Source: Alcaligenaceae bacterium
GTDB lineage: Bacteria; Pseudomonadota; Gammaproteobacteria; Burkholderiales; Burkholderiaceae_B
Direction: 5' to 3'
DNA: 64,000 bases
Assembly: GCA_013416395.1 (NCBI GenBank)
Contig: JACCEP010000006.1
Coordinates: forward strand, 124,001-188,000
Both the position numbers and the translations under genes were made by a program. How positions within the stretch are numbered: the first letter of the stretch is position 1; each line of letters opens with the position of its first letter. The notes under the pieces are model-generated. The model was not told the DNA's origin and ran no database searches. It was given only the letters and a program-made list of their open reading frames with translations. Below are positions 54,962-62,197 of this stretch, piece by piece.

Positions 54962-55051
54962 TGGGGACACTTTATGGGGACACCATGGGGACAGTCAAGT
55001 CGTTTACGTAGGGGGAAATAAGGTGATTTTCGGGGAAATGCACTGTCCCCA
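54962..55051. repeat. TGGGGACA repeat cluster near tRNA-Thr
   Basis: TGGGGACA occurs three times in direct orientation (54962, 54975, 54986) and once inverted as TGTCCCCA (55044-55051), all within 90 bases on the 3' side of tRNA-Thr. Such clusters resemble the arm-type sites bound by tyrosine integrases of elements that use tRNA 3' ends. An integrase gene is not present. The attachment-site role is inference. Confidence 0.55.
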
Positions 55052-55068
55052 ACATAATGAGAAAAAAC

Positions 55069-55108
55069 AAAAAAGCCACACAAATCAAGTATTTGTATGG
55101 CTTTTTTG
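55069..55108 (-). terminator. Terminator of tRNA-Thr
   Basis: On the minus strand, ten bases after the tRNA 3' end, a long stem of GCCATACAAAT / ATTTGTGTGGC with one mismatch around ACTTG is followed by TTTTTTGTTTTTTC. It should end the tRNA transcript. Confidence 0.85.
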
Positions 55109-55118
55109 GATATCTTCT

Positions 55119-55194
55119 TGGTGCCGCTTGCCGGATTCGAACTGGCGACCTTTTCATTACGAATGAACTGCTCTACCAACTGAGCTAAAGCGGC
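55119..55194 (-). tRNA. tRNA-Thr (CGT)
   Basis: A 76-base cloverleaf including the encoded CCA: acceptor GCCGCTT/AAGCGGC, D arm GCTC-GAGC, anticodon loop TTCGTAA (anticodon CGT, reading ACG), T loop TTCGAAT. The T stem GCCAG/CCGGC has one A-C mismatch, and the anticodon stem has a G-A pair at its base. It lies at the right edge of prophage remnant 1, whose sequence is on its 3' side. Confidence 0.95.
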
Positions 55195-55340
55195 CTGCCT
55201 GGCGCTGCCGCTAAAACTGCGGGGCGGTGCCGGGTCAAGGCCGTTATTATACATATTTTTGGGGTGGGGCTTTGACGCGAACGCGCTCCGTTACTATGTC
55301 GTTTTGAAAGTTGCTCCAGGTGGGGCCAAGGACGCACTGT

Positions 55341-55715
55341 ATGACTTTGCTTGCAACTCTTTTATTGTTGGCTGCATTGCTGCCCTATGTCGCGGCTGTC
55401 TCAGCCAAGGCAGGGGGCCAGCGCTTTGACAACAACGATCCGCGGGCGTGGCTGGCTGCCCAGCAAGGGTGGCGGTCTCGTGCCAATGCGGCGCAGGCCA
55501 ATCTGTTTGAGGGTTTGCCGTTTTTCTATGCGGCCGTTTTGTTTGCGCTTTATGCCCAGGCTGACCCCGCCAGGCTTATTGGGCTGATGATTGCATGGAT
55601 CGTGCTCAGGCTGGTTTATATACTTATGTACATAAGTGGGCGGGGTATGCTGAGGTCGCTGGTATGGGCGTTAGCTCTGGTCGTCAATATTGTGATACTG
55701 TTTTCGGCAGTGTAG
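55341..55715 (+). CDS. MAPEG family membrane protein
   Basis: A 124-residue protein with four membrane helices. MTLLATLLLLAALLPYVAAV begins it, and the MAPEG motif AWLAAQQGWRSRANAAQANL followed by FEGLPFFYAAVLFALYAQ is complete. The family binds glutathione in eukaryotes; bacterial members are of unknown role. The ATG at 55341 has AAGGA 9-10 bases upstream. Monocistronic, about 105 bases before ridA. Confidence 0.9.
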   Translation: MTLLATLLLLAALLPYVAAVSAKAGGQRFDNNDPRAWLAAQQGWRSRANAAQANLFEGLPFFYAAVLFALYAQADPARLIGLMIAWIVLRLVYILMYISGRGMLRSLVWALALVVNIVILFSAV

Positions 55716-55820
55716 GGCAGACGGGGCAGGGTTTTGCACTGCCCTGTCTGCCCAAGCATCCACGTTGGCCAGTTTATATTCATTCGGGCCAGATAATTAT
55801 TTTTTCAAAAGGAAAGATCA

Positions 55821-56174
55821 ATGAGCGATATCCAGCGTAGCGGTAGTGGTGGGCGTTTTAGTCGTACCGTCGTTCACGGCAACATTGTTTATTTGTGCGG
55901 CATCACCGCGAAAGATCTGGCGGCCGATGTTACCGCCCAGACGCGAGATATCCTGAACCAAATTGACGCCGCGCTTACCGAGGCGGGGTCCGATAAATCA
56001 CGCATTCTTACGGCACAGATCTGGCTGCAAAACATTGACCGTGATTTTGCCGCCATGAACCAGGCCTGGGACGAATGGCTTGACAAGGCAAACATGCCCA
56101 CCCGCGCTACTGGCGAAAGCAGGCTTGCCTCACCAGACGTGCTTGTCGAAATTATTATTACTGCGGCTAAATAA
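55821..56174 (+). CDS. RidA family protein (YjgF/YER057c/UK114)
   Basis: A 117-residue RidA-superfamily member. It lines up over VVHGNIVYLCGITAKDLAAD and IDAALTEAGSDKSRILTAQI, and contains the Arg/Glu-containing end RATGESRLASPDVLVEIIIT. RidA proteins hydrolyse reactive enamine/imine intermediates; this subfamily (with CGITAKD in place of SGQ) may be a RidA-like branch of other function. AAAGGAAAG lies before the ATG. A bidirectional terminator follows, shared with the AI-2E family gene. Confidence 0.9.
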   Translation: MSDIQRSGSGGRFSRTVVHGNIVYLCGITAKDLAADVTAQTRDILNQIDAALTEAGSDKSRILTAQIWLQNIDRDFAAMNQAWDEWLDKANMPTRATGESRLASPDVLVEIIITAAK

Positions 56175-56210
56175 TCGCGCAGGCGGTTTTGCTTACAGTG
56201 ATCAGCCAAT

Positions 56211-56240
56211 AAAAAACGCGGGTTGCTACCCGCGTTTTTT
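56211..56240. terminator. Bidirectional rho-independent terminator
   Basis: Perfect 13-bp stem beginning AAAAAACGCGGGT with loop TGCT and a T6 run on both strands. It lies between ridA and the converging AI-2E gene, and its right end reaches that gene's stop codon. Confidence 0.95.
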
Positions 56241-57309
56241 ATCGCTGAGAGTCTTGATTGTTCATGCGTATGGCATCGGGGAAAAGATCCCAGCAGGCCA
56301 TGAATAGTGCTGCAAACATTGGCCCCATTACAAAGCCATTAAGTCCAAACACGGCCAGACCGCCCAGGGTCGAAATAAGAATTACGTAGTCTGGGATTTT
56401 AGTGTCTTTACCTACCAGCAGTGGCCTCAGGACGTTGTCAACCAACCCAATCACCAGCACGCCGAACAGTGTTAGCGTCACGCCTTGCCAGATAGCGCCG
56501 GTTACCAGAAAATAAATTGCCACGGGCACCCAGATCAGTGCTGCCCCAACGGCAGGCAGCAGCGACAGAAACGCCATTAGCACGCCCCACAGCAATGAAG
56601 CCTGTATGCCCAGCGCCCAGAATATAAACCCACCAAGAGCCCCCTGGGTGACCGCTACGACGATGTTGCCCTTAACAGTAGCTCTGACCACTGTCGTGAA
56701 TTTACGGATAAGGTGCTGCTGGTGATCTTCGCTAAGAGGTATGAGCTGTTTGCTGTGCCGGGCTAGCTCCATACCATCGCGCAGCAGAAAAAACAGCAGA
56801 TAAAGCATGACGCCCAGCCCAACCAGGAACTGAAATGTGTTCTGGCCTATATTGACGGCCTGTGTCGCCAGAAATTTGCTGCCTTGCAGAGCGCCCTGCG
56901 ACAGCTTGTCGCGCAGGCTGAATATGTCGCTAATGCCAAAACGGGCAAGCAGGTCATGCAGCCAGGGCGGAAAAACGCTGAAAACCTGTTCTACGTAGGT
57001 ACCCAGGTTAAGCTCGCCCGTATCCATGCGTTTATAGACATTTGCCCCTTCCGATACCAGTGAGAGCGTAAGCAGAATGACGGGCAAAATAACAATGAGC
57101 AGCACCGTCAGCAAGGTAACCAGTGCCGCAAGATTACGACGACCACCAAACTTCGATAGCAGATATCTGTGCAGTGGCTGAAAAATAATGGCGAGAATGG
57201 CGCCCCAGAATATGGCACCGTAATACGGCAGCAGCACCGAAATAAAGGCAATGCTGACGGCCACCAGCAATAATAGGAAAGCGCGAAAATAAAGACTGGA
57301 ATTATTCAT
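56239..57309 (-). CDS. AI-2E family transporter (PerM/TqsA type)
   Basis: A 356-residue protein with about eight helices. LPYYGAIFWGAILAIIFQPL near the N-terminus, the long periplasmic/cytosolic middle with VFPPWLHDLLARFGI, and the C-terminal LPAVGAALIWVPVAIYFLVT and IPDYVILISTLGGLAVFGLN match the family. Members are permease-like proteins, including TqsA and Na+/H+ antiporters; the substrate here is not known. Monocistronic; its start is 162 bases from the mntP riboswitch, on the opposite strand. Confidence 0.92.
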   Translation of the reverse strand: MNNSSLYFRAFLLLLVAVSIAFISVLLPYYGAIFWGAILAIIFQPLHRYLLSKFGGRRNLAALVTLLTVLLIVILPVILLTLSLVSEGANVYKRMDTGELNLGTYVEQVFSVFPPWLHDLLARFGISDIFSLRDKLSQGALQGSKFLATQAVNIGQNTFQFLVGLGVMLYLLFFLLRDGMELARHSKQLIPLSEDHQQHLIRKFTTVVRATVKGNIVVAVTQGALGGFIFWALGIQASLLWGVLMAFLSLLPAVGAALIWVPVAIYFLVTGAIWQGVTLTLFGVLVIGLVDNVLRPLLVGKDTKIPDYVILISTLGGLAVFGLNGFVMGPMFAALFMACWDLFPDAIRMNNQDSQR

Positions 57310-57471
57310 GTGAATTCAGTTTGCTGATGCGCAACCACCTGCGGGTGGGCCAGGCCAGCCTCGGTCAAGGTTTAAGCTTGAATTCTATGCGAAAGACGAC
57401 GCCAGCGCTGCTTGTTGGTCAGTCTAGTGGTAACAAAGCATGCATTGTTCAATACTGCTAAACTTGGCGCG

Positions 57472-57577
57472 TCTTTGGGGAGTAGTCTGCTTCCAGTCTC
57501 CGGAAGCGCCTGCGTCAACATTCTCGGCATGCCAGTCATGCCGTGGCGCCGGCAGCCTGAACAGGCCTGACGAGACC
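57472..57577 (+). promoter_or_regulatory. yybP-ykoY manganese riboswitch upstream of mntP
   Basis: The aptamer signature is clear: TTTGGGGAGTAG, a variable hairpin (TTCC...GGAA), GTCAACATTCTCGGCATG, CATGCCGTGGCGCCGG and closing CGAGACC. It resembles the E. coli mntP leader closely (TTTGGGGAGTAG, GTCAACATTCTCG). Manganese binding in that leader opens translation or transcription of the exporter. The aptamer ends 76 bases before the mntP ATG, leaving a GC-rich expression platform that could cover the start region. Confidence 0.9.
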
Positions 57578-57652
57578 AACGACATGCCAGCGCAATGTGG
57601 TCGGGCGCGTCTGGCGTGTCGTGGTTGCGTCGCCCGGCCTGGAAGCTGCTTC

Positions 57653-58333
57653 ATGGATTTTCTCCCCACACTTCTGCTGGCCCTTGCCATGTCTGCCGAC
57701 GCTTTTGCCGCCGCTGTCGGCAAAGGTGCTGCGCTGCACAAGCCGAGATTTGCAGAGGCCTTACGTACGGGATTGATCTTTGGCGTGATCGAAGGTTTGA
57801 CGCCCGTTATGGGCTGGGCCATGGGTCGCGTTGCCGCGCCATATGTTGTGGCCTGGGATCACTGGATTGCCTTTGTGCTATTGGTGGGCCTGGGTTCCAT
57901 AATGATCTGGAATGCCTGTAAGAGCGGGGTGGTAGAAATATTGCCTCAAAAACACCGTCTGAACCCCACTGAAGTAAATGAAGGCGGCGTGCTCGCTGAC
58001 GGCGGGCATGCGGCAGCGACACATGCAATACAAAAACGCACCAGGCATTCTTTCTGGTTGCTGGCAATTACCGGTTTTGCTACCAGTATCGATGCGATGG
58101 CTGTAGGTGTCACCTTGGCTTTTCTGGATGTGAGTATTGTTGGAACAGCCATAGCCATAGGCTTGACTACGCTGGTAATGGTTACATTGGGCGTCATGCT
58201 GGGTCGAGTGCTTGGCACCATGGCTGGAAACCGGGCAGAAATTGTGGGCGGTTTAATTCTTATCGGCATAGGGGTGTTTATTCTTTATGAGCATGCCGGC
58301 GGAGCCCTAACGACATTCATCGTGCAGTTATGA
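57653..58333 (+). CDS. mntP: Manganese efflux pump MntP
   Basis: A 226-residue protein with six membrane helices in two repeats. The repeats contain [19 protein letters not shown] and [19 protein letters not shown], with the paired Asp residues of MntP. The middle loop (residues 100-135) is longer than in E. coli MntP (about 188 residues). It exports Mn2+ across the inner membrane. The ATG at 57653 is chosen because it begins the family sequence. The upstream yybP-ykoY riboswitch is strong support. Confidence 0.96.
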   Translation: MDFLPTLLLALAMSADAFAAAVGKGAALHKPRFAEALRTGLIFGVIEGLTPVMGWAMGRVAAPYVVAWDHWIAFVLLVGLGSIMIWNACKSGVVEILPQKHRLNPTEVNEGGVLADGGHAAATHAIQKRTRHSFWLLAITGFATSIDAMAVGVTLAFLDVSIVGTAIAIGLTTLVMVTLGVMLGRVLGTMAGNRAEIVGGLILIGIGVFILYEHAGGALTTFIVQL

Positions 58334-58497
58334 TCGGTCTGCGCCCAGCACTGTGCTCTTTTGGCGAGGCCTATATGTATGAGCGCTATTTATTGGTATC
58401 GTATCCACCACGTTTATTTCGTGGCCGGTTTGAGCGCTCCACCGTTGCAGGAGGCAAGGCCATTGCTGGGCCTGATGTGCTGCGTACCGAGCCGTAC

Positions 58498-58872
58498 CTA
58501 GAACCAGACGCCTTTTCGGTCATTTAGGCAGATGAAGCCGCGAACTACCCGATAGATATACCAAATGCCAGTGCCGATAATAATAAGTGGCCCGATATAA
58601 ATGAAAGTGGCCAATGCACCAATAATACCCAGCGCCAGGCTGATCCAGAACGTGCGAATGAGCATGCTCATGTGCCCGTGATAAATAGTGCCTGTCATTT
58701 CATTGCGCTTGACGTAAGCCATGATCAGCCCAACGATAGAGGGCAACCCACCCAGCAATATGCCAAGGGCAAAAACCGCATACACGACGATTGAGTAAGT
58801 ACGTAGGCTGTCGTTGGGGGCTGTGCCTGGTTGCTGTACTTCTGTGAAGGATGAGCTGGATTCAGTGTTCAC
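58498..58872 (-). CDS. DUF4870-like membrane protein
   Basis: A 124-residue protein with three hydrophobic helices: IVVYAVFALGILLGGLPSIV, FWISLALGIIGALATFIYIG and IIIGTGIWYIYRVVRGFICL. The segment IMAYVKRNEMTGTIYHGHMS between them, with H on both sides, fits the DUF4870 or related uncharacterised membrane family. The first 25 residues are Ser/Thr/Gln-rich and cytoplasmic. Function unknown. It converges with mntP. Confidence 0.8.
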   Translation of the reverse strand: MNTESSSSFTEVQQPGTAPNDSLRTYSIVVYAVFALGILLGGLPSIVGLIMAYVKRNEMTGTIYHGHMSMLIRTFWISLALGIIGALATFIYIGPLIIIGTGIWYIYRVVRGFICLNDRKGVWF

Positions 58873-58956
58873 GTAAAAAAACCTCGCTGAAGATAAATGG
58901 CAATTGCTATTAGATTACTAAACTATTGCTGGCTTTGCTCTGCGCCCTCGGGGTGG

Positions 58957-59763
58957 CTACTTTGACGTGTCGGTAAGTCGATAATCCATGCTTTTTAGCG
59001 TAGCGACCACGTTCAGAAGTCGACCTTCTTGGTGTTCAATTTTGACCAGTAAATAATCCAGGCTGGGGGCCACGTAAAGTCGTGTTTGACGTTTTTTGCT
59101 ATCGCGTACTCGCTCTACGATTAATGCTTCAAATTCGCCTAACCCGGTTTTTACCTTTTGTGTTCCGATCACCTTATAGGTCTGGGTATTTTGGCGGCCC
59201 TTGTTTATGAGCGAATAGGAAAACTGCTTCTTCCCCGCCATAAGATCGCAACGGGCTTCAAAAAAGAAGCTGATGGGGTCATATACGGCAGTGTCTAAAT
59301 TAAAGCTTTTTTGTTCGTCGTTGCTTTTGTATTGTGCTTTTTTATGCGCCCAGTCAAATGCCAGTGTTTGCCTGGTTTCTTCTTTTAAGGGGCGTTTGCT
59401 GGTAGCAACATACGATATGGGCCGCACTTTGCAGTGATCCATTTCAAATGTTGCCTTTTGGCTTGCCGAGGCTAACCAGTGATCCAGTTCAAAATCAACA
59501 TCATATCGATGATGATCTCGTGTAATTTTTAAGAAGTTTGCGCCATCAGTTGGCGTGTTGTTGAATTGGACAGAAAATTTTGCATCGACAAAATCAATGC
59601 TTTGAGCCTGGGCAGGCTGAAACAAGCACAGTAATACGCCACATAGCAAACCATAGCCTTTCAAAATAGCTTTTGTCGGGAATGGTGAGCGTACTTTGAG
59701 TGTGCGTGGATGCGCCAGAGAAAGAGGGAAGGGGATCATCGCGTCGAACCTGTTGTTCCCCAT
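58957..59763 (-). CDS. DUF3108 domain exported protein
   Basis: A 268-residue protein; the frame begins MGNNRFDAMIPFPLSLAHPR, but a signal-like segment LLCGVLLCLFQPAQAQ lies near residues 38-54, so the true start may be later, e.g. a GTG before RSPFPTKAILKGYG. The domain has RYDVDFELDHWLASASQKAT, ETRQTLAFDWAHKKAQYKSN and ALIVERVRDSKKRQTRLYVA, as in DUF3108. It should lie in the periplasm; role unknown. Last gene before prophage remnant 2. Confidence 0.82.
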   Translation of the reverse strand: MGNNRFDAMIPFPLSLAHPRTLKVRSPFPTKAILKGYGLLCGVLLCLFQPAQAQSIDFVDAKFSVQFNNTPTDGANFLKITRDHHRYDVDFELDHWLASASQKATFEMDHCKVRPISYVATSKRPLKEETRQTLAFDWAHKKAQYKSNDEQKSFNLDTAVYDPISFFFEARCDLMAGKKQFSYSLINKGRQNTQTYKVIGTQKVKTGLGEFEALIVERVRDSKKRQTRLYVAPSLDYLLVKIEHQEGRLLNVVATLKSMDYRLTDTSK

Positions 59764-60202
59764 TGAATAAATGGGTGATTTGCCGATAAATCATAGTGTT
59801 GATTGCAGCGTTAAGCAACGAGAACCGGGTAATGTGTTCAGCGGTACGTAACTAGTTTGGCCGGCCAGAATGGTTGACGTTGCACAGGTAGTGGGTGGCA
59901 GCCATGTGGCGACGGAACGCTCTGTGGTGTGGCGGGACTGCGTCATGGATTATGCCTGCGGCTGTTGCTACGCGTTTTGAAAGCCAGCAAGTGTCTGGGG
60001 CTACGATCACTGCAGGCTAAGGGCTGCTGAGAGGTCGTCCAGCACCGTCGGGGCTTTCGAGTGGGGCCTACCTGCCAGCTCTGGCGATTACGGCGTGTTG
60101 GCTGTCACACAGAGCCCTATTGATGCAACTATTGTACGAGCGGCCAATTAGACGGTTAAGACCTTCACCGGTACTCGCGTCACACGGCGACGTGAGATCA
60201 CC
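59764..60202. other. Left edge of prophage remnant 2, no intact gene
   Basis: 439 bases without a credible complete gene. A plus-strand frame from about 60072 translates SSGDYGVLAVTQSPIDATIV and stops at a TAG (60147-60149). The same frame continues into the HK97 gp10-like ORF, so this may be the degenerate 5' part of that gene or a preceding tail/head gene. The junction between host and phage DNA is somewhere in this stretch. No repeat of the tRNA-Asn 3' end is visible. Confidence 0.5.
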
Positions 60203-60508
60203 ATGGAAGTGCTGCAGGGCGTTGTAATGACTTCCCCGGTCAAAAAGGGAACATACCGGGCCAGCCATCAAGTCACCATAGACAGCATTACGACAGATTA
60301 CGACTTGGAGAGGCGCGACAAATCAGGTGACACAACCATTCAGGCCGGTGCGCAGGTCATTGGAACCATCAACACGCCGTTCGGTGAATCGACTGTACAG
60401 ACGAACCTGCCTTACTCGGAAGTCCTTGAGAACGGGCACTCCAAAGTACAGGCCCCGCATGGGGTTTACGGCGTGACCTTTGCGGCCGGTGCGGAGAAAT
60501 ACCGGTGA
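60203..60508 (+). CDS. Phage HK97 gp10-like tail completion protein, C-terminal part
   Basis: A 101-residue ORF, MEVLQGVVMTSPVKKGTYRA, then SHQVTID..., ending LPYSEVLENGHSKVQAPHGV. The pattern TPVDTGRxxxNWxxS, then LPYAxxLExGxSxQAP is that of HK97 gp10-type tail-completion or head-tail joining proteins; the first 40 or so residues of the family are missing and the upstream frame is interrupted by a TAG. Its stop overlaps the next gene's start (ATGA), as in an intact tail module. It is probably not functional. Confidence 0.65.
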   Translation: MEVLQGVVMTSPVKKGTYRASHQVTIDSITTDYDLERRDKSGDTTIQAGAQVIGTINTPFGESTVQTNLPYSEVLENGHSKVQAPHGVYGVTFAAGAEKYR

Positions 60509-60900
60509 AGTACGAAGAAATACGGCGTGTGATTACTGCCCGAATGCGTGCGTTTTCCGGCATTACCCAAGATTGCATCGCCTACCCGAATCAGACAGAT
60601 GTTTTCGAGCCTCCTGATGAGGGGCTGTGGTGCCGGCTGAACATCCAGTTTGGGCAAGCCTTCATGGCGGGCATGGCAGATCAGCCCTACACGCGCAAGC
60701 CCGGCCAGATCGTCGTTCAGTGCTTTGAACGGGTGCGGGCTGGGTGTGGATCGCTGACCATGCTGGCCGACCCCCTTGAGGCGCATTTTGCCTACTGGTC
60801 ATCGGGCGACCTGGACTGCCTTGAGGCGTCTTAGATCGTTGTGGGTGAAACCAACGGCTTTTATCAAATCAACGTGAATATCCGGTTTCGAGCCGGGTAA
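60505..60900 (+). pseudogene. Phage tail terminator-like protein with internal stop
   Basis: The frame starts MKYEEIRRVITARMRAFSGI and runs to a TAG at 60832-60834 after DLDCLEAS. The same frame continues as IVVGETNGFYQINVNIRFRA up to a TAA at 60898-60900, the expected end of the domain, which is about 130 residues in the family. A single CAG-to-TAG-type change would explain it. In siphoviruses this protein caps the tail tube at the head end. Confidence 0.75.
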
Positions 60901-60919
60901 ATCTTCATTTTCCTACGAA

Positions 60920-60943
60920 CCCGCTTCGCTAAGCGGGCTTTTT
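60920..60943 (+). terminator. Terminator inside the phage tail module
   Basis: CCCGCTT/AAGCGGG stem with loop CGCT, followed by CTTTTTC, between the tail terminator-like gene and the tail tube gene. High-level structural genes in phages are often separated by such sites. Confidence 0.8.
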
Positions 60944-60960
60944 CTATTGGAGACTCGGGT

Positions 60961-61608
60961 ATGTCGAGCGGCGCAAAAATCCAAACACACTTCATTGAAG
61001 AAACTATTCCAGGCACCACGCCCAGCACTGGCAAGTGGAAAACGGCCAGACTGACCAATAACACGCTGTCGCCCACTTCGACGACAGAAGTCTCTGATGA
61101 AACCACTGACAGCCGTCTTAACCAAGGCTCTGTGACCACCGGCATGACCATCAACATCGACAACACCCTGCAGATTCAGCGTTGCCTAGGTTCGGGCAAG
61201 CTGGGTCCGGGTGCTTTGATCGAGACCGAGGCAGCCATCACCGGAACGGTCACCCTTGCATGGTCGCAAAAGGCGTACTCGATCTGGAAAGAGCAGATCA
61301 AGCGCACCAAGTTTGCGATTCAGTTCCCGATTACCGACAGCTTGGGCAACAAGTACGTCTTTGATTTTCCCAGTGTGGAGCTTGATGGAGAGCTACCAAG
61401 TGGTGGCAAGCGCGATGTTATCCAGGCACAACTGAACTGGACGGTGGCCAAGCTTGCGCCGACGATCAAACGCGAAGCTGTGCCGGTACCTACTAATCTA
61501 CGCATGGGCAGCTTCTCGAATGGCTTCGGCAACCCACTGATTCAAGCTTTCCCCGCTGGCCGCAGCGGCGGTAGTGGCTGCTTCGTGTACTTCGGGAGAA
61601 ACTCGTAA
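60961..61608 (+). CDS. Phage tail tube protein, 3' end altered
   Basis: A 215-residue ORF. The first 180 residues (MSSGAKIQTHFIEETIPGTT, SDETTDSRLNQGSVTTGM, LDGELPSGGKRDVIQAQLNW) fit a siphovirus major tail tube protein in size and position. Beyond VPVPTN (about 61495) the sequence is the antisense of hicB, so the last 37 residues are not the phage end. The ribosome site GGAGACTCGGGT precedes the ATG. It may be slightly shortened internally as well. Tail function is inferred from order and pattern. Confidence 0.7.
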   Translation: MSSGAKIQTHFIEETIPGTTPSTGKWKTARLTNNTLSPTSTTEVSDETTDSRLNQGSVTTGMTINIDNTLQIQRCLGSGKLGPGALIETEAAITGTVTLAWSQKAYSIWKEQIKRTKFAIQFPITDSLGNKYVFDFPSVELDGELPSGGKRDVIQAQLNWTVAKLAPTIKREAVPVPTNLRMGSFSNGFGNPLIQAFPAGRSGGSGCFVYFGRNS

Positions 61609-61833
61609 AACAAATTTCCCTGAAAAGCGCTTACGAGGCTCGATGCCACGCTTGGCACACTCATCAAGAAACGCAGAAAGGGACAGTTCACCCTCGCAGC
61701 GCAATCCAACGACATCGGGAGCGTAGAAATCGGCCCCGCCGTTAAGTCCTACAAATTCACCCCTAAACATTTCGATGTCTGGGTCGAAAGTAATGACGGC
61801 CGGTTGACCGTCAATTGTCATTACATTCTTCAT
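61498..61833 (-). CDS. hicB: HicB-type antitoxin
   Basis: A 111-residue protein starting MKNVMTIDGQPAVITFDPDI. The degraded-RNaseH-like part FVGLNGGADFYAPDVVGLRC and ELSLSAFLDECAKRGIEPRK is typical of HicB, and the C-terminus (KFVLRVSPEVHEAATTAAAA, SLNQWVAEAIREAAHA) is a ribbon-helix-helix DNA-binding region. It neutralises HicA and controls the locus. The start overlaps the hicA stop by four bases. The 3' end runs 111 bases into the tail tube ORF on the other strand. Confidence 0.93.
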   Translation of the reverse strand: MKNVMTIDGQPAVITFDPDIEMFRGEFVGLNGGADFYAPDVVGLRCEGELSLSAFLDECAKRGIEPRKRFSGKFVLRVSPEVHEAATTAAAASGESLNQWVAEAIREAAHA

Positions 61834-62084
61834 GGTTTGACTCCGTTTTCTTCAAACCATTTTCGGATGGAGGCTACAGTGCCTTTGTCTATATCTGGGG
61901 ATGGATGAGGGCGATGCATAACCTTTACTTGATCAAAAAGGAACACAGCAACACGTGAATCTTCTCGCTCTGTAATTTCAGCGCCAAGCTCCATAAGCAG
62001 CCCCACGACATCGTTCCATTTAACGCCGGCAGGGGTAGGTCTAGAAAAGATCAGCTCCAGAGTTTTCCGATGTTTGGCTTTCAT
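61830..62084 (-). CDS. hicA: HicA-type mRNA interferase toxin
   Basis: An 84-residue toxin with a dsRNA-binding-like fold. It begins MKAKHRKTLELIFSRPTPAG, has the middle DVVGLLMELGAEITEREDSR, and the catalytic His in KVMHRPHPSPDIDKGTVASI, ending WFEENGVKP. HicA proteins cleave mRNA and are held in check by HicB. The ATG at 62084 fits the family; the frame is open to 62114. It looks intact and is followed by hicB. It sits between tail tube and tape-measure genes, against their direction. Confidence 0.93.
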   Translation of the reverse strand: MKAKHRKTLELIFSRPTPAGVKWNDVVGLLMELGAEITEREDSRVAVFLFDQVKVMHRPHPSPDIDKGTVASIRKWFEENGVKP

Positions 62085-62165
62085 GAGATTAATGATACTA
62101 AAAAACAGTATCAATTATAAAGATTTGGTTTGGGTGCGCTTATGACATTTGAAGGGTTTTATGAT

Positions 62166-62190
62166 CCGCTTCGGCGGGTCTGTTTTTAGG
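62166..62190 (+). terminator. Possible hairpin before tape-measure gene
   Basis: A 6-bp stem ATCCGC/GCGGGT with tetraloop TTCG and then GTCTGTTTTT. It could be a weak terminator; the sequence also reads EGFYDPLRRVCF in one frame, perhaps a relic of the tail chaperone gene normally found here. Confidence 0.4.
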
Positions 62191-62197
62191 GTCCGGT

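Noticed and set aside
54871-55254. Minus-strand ORFs across tRNA-Thr and its flank
   Set aside because: They translate through the tRNA itself and have no protein features.
58330-58527. 65-residue plus-strand ORF overlapping the mntP stop by four bases (ATGA)
   Set aside because: The overlap suggests coupling, but the sequence shows no recognisable features and its end runs into the DUF4870-like gene on the other strand.
59764-60202. Second copy of the tRNA-Asn 3' end as left attachment site of remnant 2
   Set aside because: No matching sequence seen; the boundary cannot be fixed from this window alone.
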